Source: Synergistaceae bacterium
GTDB lineage: Bacteria; Synergistota; Synergistia; Synergistales; Aminobacteriaceae
Reading direction: 5' to 3'
Length of the DNA: 50,854 nt
Assembly (NCBI GenBank): GCA_017445205.1
Contig: JAFSUP010000007.1
Span: 1 to 50,854, forward strand
Positions 30,477 to 38,641 of the stretch are shown piece by piece; positions within the stretch are counted from its first letter, which is position 1, and every line of letters starts with the position of its first letter. The position numbers and the translations under genes are program-made. A model generated the notes under the pieces. That model saw only the letters and a list, made by a program, of their open reading frames with translations, searched no databases and had not been told where the DNA came from.

Positions 30477-32942
30477 ATGTCGATGATAATGAACCACGAT
30501 ATGACTTCTTACATGGGACAAAGAATTATGGCGAGAAATTCTTTAGCCATGAAAAGATCCCTCGAAAAATTATCTACCGGAATGCGCACAAAAATTGCTG
30601 ATCTTGACCACACCGCCGAACTTTCTATAGGTGAAGTCATGCGCTCACGAATTTACGGAATGGAGAAAGCTCTGAACAACTCCCAAGACGGCGTGAGCTT
30701 GATTCAAACTGCGATCGGCGGATTGTCTCAAACTCAATCAATGTTAAATCGAATGCGCGAATTATCCGTTCAAGCCGCTAATGACACTTTAACACAGCAA
30801 GACCGAAGTTATATTCAAGTCGAAATTAATGAAATTCGCGACCAAATAGACTTAATCGGAAATTCAACGCAATTTAACCGCAAAAATCTTCTTAACGGCG
30901 ACAGTGCGATTTTATGGAGCAGCACCGACAGCAATGTAAAAGCAATCATAAACGGCGGGTTACGTTCAATCGATCAATATGGCCAAAAATACAGCGTTGA
31001 CGGAAATTTCAAAATTAATGTCGAAACTCAGGCTGGCAAAGCACAAACTCAAAAATCTAACGTCTTCAGAATAAAACACGATAACTCGGTTTCAAACAAA
31101 ACTGTAAATTCCGACATCGGAGTTAGCGACGTTGAAGCCACTGGCGCAATGCCTTCGGGCTCTTATAAAATTTCAATCGCGAGTTCCGAAGGTCAGGAAG
31201 TGAAATTCACCGGCGCTCACAAAATCGGCGGGAAAATTGCTGTTACTGAAGAGCAGTTGACCGAAATTTATTCGCGAAGTATCGTTTTGACTGACGATGA
31301 AGACGAAGAAGACTACGAAATTGATCTTAGTGATATTGATTTCGAGGCCGTGAAGAGTGTTGATGAAGTTTTCACGCTAGAAGCCTCCGAAGAACTTGCC
31401 GACAACGCAAGCATTTTATTTGAAGTTCAAAATGTTGACAGAGTAAACAACACTGTGAGTTTACGTGCAACAGCAAATATTTTGACGCAAGAGGGAGTTT
31501 CAAAAAAAGCGACGCTTGATAATATTTTGCTCTCAAACGACGGCAGCGAAGTTAATTTAGATAAACTGTTTGGCTCGTCGTCATTAAGTATCAAGCTCAA
31601 CGATATAAATTACGTCGAAAAAGGCGGAGCCTTCACCGTCAGCGTATCGGCTCAAACTCCAGTAGATGACGCAGTCGGAATTGACATTGAAGGCACTATC
31701 GACAGCAATTATCCCGATAAATGGTCGGGCGCGCCGTTTAGAAGTCAAAGGCTTCATTATGTCCTCAATAGCGACAAAGCAGCCGGGAACGAAATTAAAT
31801 TTTCAAATTTCATGTTAAACGAAAAAACCGGCGTCGCGTCAGAAGGCAATTTATATTTGAAGACTGATTCGACTTTCAACGATTTTGATAACGTTGAAGA
31901 CGGAACATTTCTCGCAAGCCTCATTACAACTCCCAAAGGCGAAGAAGCTAAAGCTAAAACACAACTGCGCGATATTGATAAATTTTGGGACGCTCAAGGA
32001 AATTTTCTTTTGAACGACCCCAAAGAAATCACTTTGACACAAGGCGACGGCAAACAAGCTAAAGTAACTTTGTATGCTGACGACACGATGAGCAGCGTTG
32101 CGAAAAAATTAAATGACGCTGTCGCAAACGGACTCGGACAAATTAATTATGTCGATGACGCTACAAAATTCGTTACTTTTGTTGAAGGCGGAACTCAAGG
32201 CTCCGAAGCCGTAGCTGGAACTCTCGTTATGCGTTCGGTACTTGCTGGAAAACGCGGCGAAATCACTATGTCTGGCAACGAAGAATTATTAAATGCTTTC
32301 GGCTTGAACACGATTCAAGAATCCTCTGAAAATAGTTACAGCGTAACAGTCAGAAACGCTCACGATGATTCACTTGTCGCTGCAAGAACAAAAATCACGA
32401 ACAATAGATTAGTCGGCGCGATTCATCAGAATGTTGACGTAGAATTTGATCCTATGCTTGGAATTACGGCCAGTTGGAACGACGCGAGCAAAAATTTTGA
32501 TTTACTTGAAACTAAAAGCTCCGAAGTTACGCTTCACTTAGCCGACAACACGACTGTAATTCAAAACGGAGCTTCTGAAGGCGAAGACGTCATGATTAAT
32601 ATCGGCGACATGAGATCGCACGCTCTTGGCCTTGACGCTGTGAACGTGATGAGCCAAGCAGACGCTATGCGCTCTGTGTCAGTGATTGACGCGGCTACGG
32701 ATAAAGTTTCTATGCAAATGGCAAAACTCGGAGCTTCACAAAATAGACTTGAACATCATATCGGAAATTTAACCGACGAGATGGAAGCTCTAATCGGTGC
32801 TACCAGTACTATAAGCGATATTGATTACGCTAAAGAAATGATTGAGTTCACAAAAATCAGGATTTTAATGGAATCAAATTCCGCTATGCTGGCTCAATCA
32901 AATGCGATACAGCAAAATAGCATATTAAGTATCATGAGATAA
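30477..32942 (+). CDS. Second giant flagellin, diverged paralogue, 821 residues
   Basis: Start at the ATG at 30477 behind AAGAAGGTGAG. The D1 segment [21 protein letters not shown] and the following LLNGDSAILWSS are nearly the same as in the first flagellin. The D0 part is altered: LEKLSTGMRTKIADLDHTAELSIGEV replaces the normal [17 protein letters not shown] segment. The variable region is shorter because a block present near residues 235-415 of the first protein is reduced. The end is SILSIMR rather than SLIR. Codons follow the AT-rich genomic background (CAA, AAT, TTA), so it is probably expressed less than the first gene. A minor filament component or specialised flagellin is inferred. Confidence 0.9.
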   Translation: MSMIMNHDMTSYMGQRIMARNSLAMKRSLEKLSTGMRTKIADLDHTAELSIGEVMRSRIYGMEKALNNSQDGVSLIQTAIGGLSQTQSMLNRMRELSVQAANDTLTQQDRSYIQVEINEIRDQIDLIGNSTQFNRKNLLNGDSAILWSSTDSNVKAIINGGLRSIDQYGQKYSVDGNFKINVETQAGKAQTQKSNVFRIKHDNSVSNKTVNSDIGVSDVEATGAMPSGSYKISIASSEGQEVKFTGAHKIGGKIAVTEEQLTEIYSRSIVLTDDEDEEDYEIDLSDIDFEAVKSVDEVFTLEASEELADNASILFEVQNVDRVNNTVSLRATANILTQEGVSKKATLDNILLSNDGSEVNLDKLFGSSSLSIKLNDINYVEKGGAFTVSVSAQTPVDDAVGIDIEGTIDSNYPDKWSGAPFRSQRLHYVLNSDKAAGNEIKFSNFMLNEKTGVASEGNLYLKTDSTFNDFDNVEDGTFLASLITTPKGEEAKAKTQLRDIDKFWDAQGNFLLNDPKEITLTQGDGKQAKVTLYADDTMSSVAKKLNDAVANGLGQINYVDDATKFVTFVEGGTQGSEAVAGTLVMRSVLAGKRGEITMSGNEELLNAFGLNTIQESSENSYSVTVRNAHDDSLVAARTKITNNRLVGAIHQNVDVEFDPMLGITASWNDASKNFDLLETKSSEVTLHLADNTTVIQNGASEGEDVMINIGDMRSHALGLDAVNVMSQADAMRSVSVIDAATDKVSMQMAKLGASQNRLEHHIGNLTDEMEALIGATSTISDIDYAKEMIEFTKIRILMESNSAMLAQSNAIQQNSILSIMR

Positions 32943-32960
32943 GAAGGAAATTTTTTTATT

Positions 32961-34610
32961 ATGGCATTTGGACCAGAATTTATCTCAGGACTCGCAGGGG
33001 CGTTAAAAAATTTTCTGCCTCTGCGGGTCAATCGTATTGAGGGCGGCGAATCATGGATCGCTATGAAGACTTCAGAAAATTGGCTTTTGTTTTCTTGGTC
33101 ATCAGGCTCGGCAGGGATTTGTCCCGCCTCTCAAAACGAAATCAACGCGCTAAAAGAAATTTCTCCATCGCGTGCTTCAATCTCCGAAGCTCTTAAAAGC
33201 AGATTGTTACACGGGGGCGAGATTATAAATGTAAAACAGTTAAATCACGATCGAATTTTAGAATTTGAAGCCCGTCGGCGAATTTCGGCAGGCGTCAGCG
33301 TGAATTATTTTTTAATTTTAGAAATCACCGAGCCGGTCGCAAATTTTTTGTTGCTCGATGAAAATCACAAAATCGACGAGGCCGCGCGACATTCTACCCC
33401 AGATGTAAATTCTTTCAGAACGATTTTGCCCGGACATGTTTATAATGCTCCGCCCGCGTTTGAAGGAATTGAATTAAATCACACTCGCGCATTAAATTTT
33501 GAAGACGTCCCGAATATTAAAGGCGTCGGACGCCCGTTAGCGCGATTAATTCAATCGCATTGGGAAGAGCGCGAAAATCTTTCTTGGCTGTCGGCACTTT
33601 CAAAACTTACGGACGAAGATTCAAAAATCACTTGCCGCGTTATCAAAAAAAATAATTATGTAACGCGAATCGATTTTGATTTTCCTGAAACAATTTCGCT
33701 AGGCGATGACGTAATGCGAGCTTCGAGGCAAGGAGTTTTGATTCCGTTATTGCGGAAGGGCCGTGAAAAAGTTCTTCATAACGTTGACGCAAAATTAAAA
33801 CGCGCAGCAAAATCTAAAGAACGTCATCGCGACGGATTATTGAAACAATTAAAAGAATGTCAGGACGCAGAAATTTTTAGACGCAAGGGCGAGGCGATTT
33901 TGTCGCATATTTACGAAATTCCTAAACGCGCCGAAGAAATTAAAATCACAGATTGGAACGGCGAAGAACTAAATATAACTCTCGATCCGAATTTGAATCC
34001 GTCCCGAAACGCCGAAAAATATTTCAAACGCTATCGAAAGGCCAAGGGCAATCCCGAAGAAATTAAATCCAATCTCGAAGCCATCAACGCCGCAATTAAA
34101 GAATTAAAAGAACAATCGGCTTTGCTTGATGCCATAGACGACCCCGAAAATTTTAACGAAGCTGTCAAAGATTTGAACGAATGGATTACACCGAGCGAAA
34201 AAGATTCAAAATCGAAATTCAAAAAGAAGAAGCAGCCGGAAGTCCCTCCGCACTTGAATATCATGAAAGACGGCGTGAATATTCTCGTCGGACTTTCAGC
34301 GCGAGGAAACAGATTTGTAACTTTCAAATTGGCGCGTCAAGATGATATTTGGTTACATGCTCACGAACTCCCCGGCGCTCACGTGATTATAAAAGGCGCT
34401 ACGCGTGAAGAACTTGAAACTTCAAAGCGCGAAATTTTAGAATATGCGGCAAGTTTAGCGGCTAGTCATTCGTCAGGTAAGGAATCAAATTCGGTGCCTA
34501 TTGATTACACTGAACGAAAATATATTCGATCCGTGCCCGGTACCGTCGCTCTTGTAACTTACATTAATCCGGGGACTTTAAGAATCTCGCCTTTGGAGAC
34601 ATCATCATGA
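32961..34610 (+). CDS. rqcH: RqcH / NFACT family protein (ribosome quality control)
   Basis: Binds stalled 50S ribosomes with peptidyl-tRNA and recruits tRNA-Ala to add alanine tails that mark the peptide for degradation (known for bacterial RqcH). 549 residues. NFACT-N domain about 1-220, a helix-hairpin-helix-like segment (FEDVPNIKGVGRPLARLI), a long central coiled coil about 265-410, then the NFACT-R domain with GLSARGNRFVTFKLARQDD, IWLHAHELPGAHVII and a VPIDYTERKYIRS end. Older annotations call it fibronectin-binding protein A. The upstream gene is a flagellin with a short gap; the downstream mntA overlaps its stop by 4 bases. Confidence 0.92.
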   Translation: MAFGPEFISGLAGALKNFLPLRVNRIEGGESWIAMKTSENWLLFSWSSGSAGICPASQNEINALKEISPSRASISEALKSRLLHGGEIINVKQLNHDRILEFEARRRISAGVSVNYFLILEITEPVANFLLLDENHKIDEAARHSTPDVNSFRTILPGHVYNAPPAFEGIELNHTRALNFEDVPNIKGVGRPLARLIQSHWEERENLSWLSALSKLTDEDSKITCRVIKKNNYVTRIDFDFPETISLGDDVMRASRQGVLIPLLRKGREKVLHNVDAKLKRAAKSKERHRDGLLKQLKECQDAEIFRRKGEAILSHIYEIPKRAEEIKITDWNGEELNITLDPNLNPSRNAEKYFKRYRKAKGNPEEIKSNLEAINAAIKELKEQSALLDAIDDPENFNEAVKDLNEWITPSEKDSKSKFKKKKQPEVPPHLNIMKDGVNILVGLSARGNRFVTFKLARQDDIWLHAHELPGAHVIIKGATREELETSKREILEYAASLAASHSSGKESNSVPIDYTERKYIRSVPGTVALVTYINPGTLRISPLETSS

Positions 34611-34897
34611 ATATATCACAGAGAGTTATCAACGAAATTATTAAGTTTGCTCGAAAATATAATATTAATGAAGTGATATTATTTGGCTCACGGGCAAGAG
34701 GCGACAACATAGAAAGAAGCGATATTGATATTGCGGTGAGTGGTGGCGATTTCGATTCTTTTTATTGGGACATAAAGGAAAATTTTCACTCGCTCTTAAT
34801 GTTCGATATCATCAATCTTGATGATACACTTTCTCAAGATTTATTATGCGAAATTCAAAAAGACGGAGTGAAGCTATATGAACATGAAAAAATTTGA
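34607..34897 (+). CDS. mntA: MntA-type nucleotidyltransferase antitoxin
   Basis: 96 residues. Minimal nucleotidyltransferase with the signature GSx10DxD: G27-S28 followed, ten residues later, by D39-I-D41, in FGSRARGDNIERSDIDIAV. In characterised MntA/HepT systems the antitoxin adds AMP to a tyrosine near the HepT active site and so blocks the toxin. It overlaps the rqcH stop by ATGA, and the hepT start lies inside its end. Placed directly behind rqcH, it may be translated by re-initiation. Confidence 0.92.
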   Translation: MNISQRVINEIIKFARKYNINEVILFGSRARGDNIERSDIDIAVSGGDFDSFYWDIKENFHSLLMFDIINLDDTLSQDLLCEIQKDGVKLYEHEKI

Positions 34898-35303
34898 AAA
34901 TTTCTCAAATTGTCTTAATGTCTTAAAGAACGCTGATTTTGAGAAGATCAACGAAGAGGATATATATAGGACAGGAATAATCGGTCAGTTTAATATGACT
35001 TTTGAACTTGCATGGAAAGCCTTGCAAGTCGTTTTGAGATTACACGGTGTTGAAGCTGCTGAAACTGGGTCGCCCAGAGATATTTTGCAAATTGCTTATA
35101 AATTTCATTTTATAAACGATCCTACGGTGTGGCTTACGATGTTAAAAAAACGCAATATTATTGCTCATGTTTATAGCGAAGATGAAGCCGACGAATTAAT
35201 CTTGCTAATTCGCGACAGTTTCATAAATGCTTTTGTAGCTCTGGAAAAAACTTTGAAAGCAAAATTTGAGGAGTTAGAAACTCAAGATAACAAATTATTC
35301 TGA
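34878..35303 (+). CDS. hepT: HepT-type HEPN ribonuclease toxin
   Basis: 141 residues (an ATG two codons later is equally possible). All-helical HEPN domain with GIIGQFNMTFELAWKALQ in the middle and the catalytic RX4HXY motif complete: R92-N-I-I-A-H97-V-Y99. The tyrosine is the residue modified by MntA in studied systems. It overlaps mntA by 20 bases, giving the usual antitoxin-toxin pair, and is convergent with the metallophosphoesterase gene by a few bases. Confidence 0.92.
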   Translation: MNMKKFENFSNCLNVLKNADFEKINEEDIYRTGIIGQFNMTFELAWKALQVVLRLHGVEAAETGSPRDILQIAYKFHFINDPTVWLTMLKKRNIIAHVYSEDEADELILLIRDSFINAFVALEKTLKAKFEELETQDNKLF

Positions 35304-36410
35304 ACGAAGAGTGAAAAGCGAAATTTCTGAAGGATCAAAAAGTCTGAAGGCGAAGCCATTCCATTGCGACGTTCCCGGACTTACATATAATTTCATGTTG
35401 GCAATTTCGTACCAGCCACGAATAAAGCCTTTATTAGCGCGCTTCACTAATTGATACATGCCTGGCATTTGTCCGCCGTGAGTGTGTCCTGAAACTTGAA
35501 GCGCGATTTTATATTTCGCGTTTTCTCTTGCTGCGTCGGGTCTGTGGTCCATTAATATAATGGGCTCGTCGGGAGCGTCTTTCAGAGCCTGTTCTAAATT
35601 CGGCGCAGTAAATCCCATCATCAAGCTTGTTATATCTGGAATTCCGGCTATGATTAATTTTGCGTCACCGGAATTTATAATCACATGTTCATTCATCAAT
35701 AAACGCACGCCGAAATTTTGAATTTCTTTTAGCCAGCCGTGATAGTCAAAATAATATTCGTGATTGCCAGTTACGCCTAAAACTCCAAACTTAGCTTTAA
35801 GATTTTTAATCGGCGCCAAATCTTTTGAACGCGCTTTCACGGAGCCGTCAACAAAATCACCTGGAATCAAAATTAAATCTGGATTCAAAGCGTTCGTTCG
35901 GTCAACAATTTTTTGAACGGCGCTTTCATTCGTGAGTTCATCGGCGTGAATGTCAACAAGCATTGCGATTTTAAAATTTTCAAATTCGGGAGCGAGATTT
36001 TTAATTTTGACTTCGTGATTTACAACCGGCGGGAGCTTCAAGCCTTCGTAAGTTCCGTATAGCGTTGTGCAGGCTGCAAGACTAAATACGAACAACGAAG
36101 TATAATAGCCGGGGAACTTGACGCGCGAAAAAATTTTCCAGATTATAAAAATCGCGTCTTTAACCAAAAGCATAAAGAACGCAACGATTATAAAATTAAA
36201 AATCACGGATATAAACAGCGCGCCGCCGTAAGGAAGTTCGATAATCTCGAAGCCTGTTGGCGTTTGTCGATACAACATACCCTTAAGCAAACCTGAAAGC
36301 AAAATCGCATACGCCAAAATCCGACCATAAAGCGGAAGTTTCAACGGCAGAATTAGGCTTACGATTTCATAAATGCAAACCGCGAATGGAATTAATATAA
36401 ACGCTCTCAT
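35295..36410 (-). CDS. Membrane-anchored metallophosphoesterase (YkuE/YaeI-like)
   Basis: 371 residues. About four hydrophobic helices fill the first 125 residues, so the enzyme domain is tethered to the membrane. The calcineurin-like domain then shows the metal motifs in order: DIHAD, GDFVD, GNHEYYFDYHGW, and near the C-terminus SGHTHGGQMPG. The first motif usually has SD-x-H; here it is VDIHAD, with metal-binding D and H kept. Some relatives dephosphorylate lipid intermediates, but the substrate here is not known. It overlaps the flgJ-type gene by 4 bases, so it shares a transcript with flagellar genes. Confidence 0.87.
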   Translation of the reverse strand: MRAFILIPFAVCIYEIVSLILPLKLPLYGRILAYAILLSGLLKGMLYRQTPTGFEIIELPYGGALFISVIFNFIIVAFFMLLVKDAIFIIWKIFSRVKFPGYYTSLFVFSLAACTTLYGTYEGLKLPPVVNHEVKIKNLAPEFENFKIAMLVDIHADELTNESAVQKIVDRTNALNPDLILIPGDFVDGSVKARSKDLAPIKNLKAKFGVLGVTGNHEYYFDYHGWLKEIQNFGVRLLMNEHVIINSGDAKLIIAGIPDITSLMMGFTAPNLEQALKDAPDEPIILMDHRPDAARENAKYKIALQVSGHTHGGQMPGMYQLVKRANKGFIRGWYEIANMKLYVSPGTSQWNGFAFRLFDPSEISLFTLRSE

Positions 36411-36775
36411 GCCGTTATATCAAGCCTAGCAGCTTCCTCGTTAGCTTCACGAATTTCTTGAGCTTCTTTATCGGCAGCGAGTTTGCTTATCATGCTGTCA
36501 TAAAGCATTTTCCAAAGTCCTGCGCCGCCGGAACTTTCAATTAAATCGTCCGTGGCCATTTCAAGAGATAAATCTTCCATTTGTTTATAAGGTCGTTCTT
36601 TGTCAGCACCGCTTATGGCCATTGCAGATTGCTTCATGTCTTTCCAGAGCTTCGACCACAAAATACTTTCAAATTGTTGACAAGACTCTTTTAATTTTAA
36701 AGCGTCTTCAGTTTTATGAATTTCAGGATTGATTTTTGTTTTCACGATTCTTGATGAGCTAATGCCATTTATCAT
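36407..36775 (-). CDS. flgJ: Flagellar rod-binding protein (FlgJ N-terminal domain only)
   Basis: 122 residues with only the rod-binding domain: CQQFESILWSKLWKDMKQSA, then MEDLSLEMATDDLIESSGGAG and LWKMLYDSM. Classical FlgJ also has a C-terminal peptidoglycan hydrolase; that part is absent, as in many non-proteobacterial species. It acts as a scaffold or cap for rod assembly in the periplasm. It follows flgI after a 41-base gap that holds a heptad repeat, and overlaps the metallophosphoesterase gene by ATGA. Confidence 0.88.
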   Translation of the reverse strand: MINGISSSRIVKTKINPEIHKTEDALKLKESCQQFESILWSKLWKDMKQSAMAISGADKERPYKQMEDLSLEMATDDLIESSGGAGLWKMLYDSMISKLAADKEAQEIREANEEAARLDITA

Positions 36776-36786
36776 TTTTTAACTTT

Positions 36787-36813
36787 CTACCTCCTACTTC
36801 CTAATTCCTACTT
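36787..36813 (-). repeat. TTAGGAR heptad repeat, copy c
   Basis: On the minus strand: AAGTAGGAATTAGGAAGTAGGAGG-type heptads between flgI and flgJ. Its AGGAGG end lies about 13 bases ahead of the flgJ ATG and may serve as, or sit near, its ribosome-binding site. Confidence 0.55.
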
Positions 36814-36816
36814 GTT

Positions 36817-37974
36817 TTACATTATTACTAATTCGCCGTGTAAAGCGCCGGCCTTGTCGATAGCTTGCAAAATTTCGATTATATCTCGTGGCGTTGCCCC
36901 TAAAGAGTTCATGACACGCACTAAATCTCTTACTGTAGTAGTCGCAGGCATTGCCAACATAGAGCCGTCAGCTTCATCTTCGGTGATGTCGTTTCGACGA
37001 GCGCGAACGAAATTATCTTCACCGGCCGTTTCAGGCATGACGTTAGCATCTTCGCCGACTTCTACGGTCAACATTCCGTGAGCAACTCCTACTGAACTTA
37101 TTCGGACGTTGCCCCCCATTACGACAGTTCCGGAGCGTTCATTAATTGCGACTTTGGCGGTCGTGTCAGGTTCAATTTCGATCCCTCCCATGTTCGCGAG
37201 GAACGCCGCGGGAGCTTGAACGTATTGCCCCGGCAAATTTATTTCTACACGTCCTGCATCGACAGCGTAAGCGACAACACCATAAGCACGATTTATAGCG
37301 TCTGTAACTCTTTGCGCCGTCGTGAAATCGGGGTCGCGCAACAACAACGCAACTTGCCCGCCCATTGTGTAATCACTCGGGACTTCGCGCTCAACTATTG
37401 CGCCCTTGGGGATTCGTCCGGCGGTCATTATGTTTTGCGGCCGCATGTTTCTAGCTCGAAGGTCCGCAGTTTCTTGAGCAGTGTTTAGCCCGGTAATCAC
37501 AGGCCCTTGAGCGACAGCGTAGACTTTTCCGTCAGCAGCGCGCAGCGGCGATTGAAGCAGAACGCCTCCTTGAAGGCTCGAAGCGTTGCCCATGGTGTTT
37601 ACGTTCACGTCGATGTTTTGACCGGGGCGAACGTAAGGCGGCAAATTCGCAGTTAGAGCCACGACAGCGATATTACGAGTTCTGACCGAGCGAGCGTCAA
37701 GAGTAACGCCGAAATTTCTCATCATGTTCCGCATCATCTGAACGGCCATTTGAGAATTATCGCCCGTTCCGTCAAGTCCCGTAACAAGTCCGATACCTGT
37801 TAATTGATTATTTCGTGCGCCTTCGACTTCCGTAATATCTTTAATGCGAACTCGCGAATTCACTCGCGAATAATCCATATCTTGCAAATTCACAGCCGCG
37901 AATGAAATTTTGCACGAGACGAAAACAAAAATTAAAATCAAAAAAATTTTTTTCATGATTAAAGGTTTCTTCAC
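36817..37974 (-). CDS. flgI: Flagellar P-ring protein FlgI
   Basis: Forms the periplasmic P ring that bears the flagellar rod. 385 residues starting at GTG (37974), chosen because GAGG lies 9 bases upstream; an ATG six codons later has worse spacing. Signal peptide: IFLILIFVFVSCKISFA. Family blocks: SRVRIKDITEVEGARNNQL, GIGLVTGLDGTGD, NIAVVALTANLPPYVRPGQ, and at the end RDLVRVMNSLGATPRDIIEI and LQAIDKAGALHGELVIM. A P ring implies an outer membrane, which fits Synergistota. flgH and flgA are not beside it; flgF-flgG-flgA lie about 11 kb away on the other strand. Confidence 0.95.
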   Translation of the reverse strand: MKKPLIMKKIFLILIFVFVSCKISFAAVNLQDMDYSRVNSRVRIKDITEVEGARNNQLTGIGLVTGLDGTGDNSQMAVQMMRNMMRNFGVTLDARSVRTRNIAVVALTANLPPYVRPGQNIDVNVNTMGNASSLQGGVLLQSPLRAADGKVYAVAQGPVITGLNTAQETADLRARNMRPQNIMTAGRIPKGAIVEREVPSDYTMGGQVALLLRDPDFTTAQRVTDAINRAYGVVAYAVDAGRVEINLPGQYVQAPAAFLANMGGIEIEPDTTAKVAINERSGTVVMGGNVRISSVGVAHGMLTVEVGEDANVMPETAGEDNFVRARRNDITEDEADGSMLAMPATTTVRDLVRVMNSLGATPRDIIEILQAIDKAGALHGELVIM

Positions 37975-38037
37975 TAAATCTCACCTCAAAAAAATTATAT
38001 CAGCCAATAAAAATTTCTCCTCCCCGAAAATTCAGCG

Positions 38038-38066
38038 TTGAAGTATAGAAAAGATTGGTATATAAT
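38038..38066 (+). promoter_or_regulatory. Sigma-70-type promoter of the 38103 gene
   Basis: TTGAAG at 38038..38043, a 17-base spacer and TATAAT at 38061..38066, 36 bases before the ATG, with GAGGAG in between as ribosome-binding site. Confidence 0.75.
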
Positions 38067-38102
38067 AGTCAATAATTAAATTTGAGGAGTTGGTAAATTA
38101 CT

Positions 38103-38573
38103 ATGTGTACCGCAAATTATCTTAACAATGTTACTTCTTCTAAAGCTATTTGGATTAGTACAACGACAGGAAAAAGCCAAGAAATTAATATAGAGCATTC
38201 TCACCCTGATAGATTTATTGTTCTTTTTGAAAGGGACGAACAAGATAAGCCTCGCCGTTTAAACATAAAAGACGATGATGTCATAGAATATGATAATGTA
38301 AAATACCGCATTCTCGCACATATAGATGATGAATATAGTTGTACTTTAACGGTAGAAAGAATAGAAATGATTTCACAACCTACTCCAAGTATTGTTGTTA
38401 ATAACAATGGTAGTAATGTCTTTAACGTATCAGGCAGCGAAAATAAAATTAATGCTAATCAGGGAAATAATTCTGCTAATACCATTAATCAAACGCTTCC
38501 TAATAGTTTTTGGGAGGAAGTTTGGGAATGGTTTAAAAATTGTCCATTATTCAATTTATTCAAGAAAAAATAA
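38103..38573 (+). CDS. Hypothetical protein, 156 residues
   Basis: Not recognised. The first 85 residues look like a small beta-rich domain (KSQEINIEHSHPDRFIVLF, then YDNVKYRILAHIDDEYSCTL). A linker of about 40 residues rich in asparagine and serine follows (VVNNNGSNVFNVSGSENKIN region), then a short amphipathic, tryptophan-rich C-terminus (FWEEVWEWFKNCPLFNLFKKK split over the last 20 or so). No signal peptide. It stands alone with its own strong promoter and terminator, lower in GC than flgI beside it, so it may be an acquired single-gene unit. The N-rich linker and hydrophobic end could suggest membrane contact. Confidence 0.65.
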   Translation: MCTANYLNNVTSSKAIWISTTTGKSQEINIEHSHPDRFIVLFERDEQDKPRRLNIKDDDVIEYDNVKYRILAHIDDEYSCTLTVERIEMISQPTPSIVVNNNGSNVFNVSGSENKINANQGNNSANTINQTLPNSFWEEVWEWFKNCPLFNLFKKK

Positions 38574-38576
38574 ATC

Positions 38577-38617
38577 AAATCTCCCTTCTGTAAAAATTCA
38601 GAAAGGAGATTTTTTTG
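38577..38617 (+). terminator. Intrinsic terminator
   Basis: AAATCTCC (38577..38584) pairs with GGAGATTT (38605..38612), continued by TTCTG/CAGAA after one mismatch; loop of 8 bases; a T-run follows. It ends the 38103 gene. Confidence 0.85.
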
Positions 38618-38641
38618 TGGAAAACTTACTCGCCCGATCGT

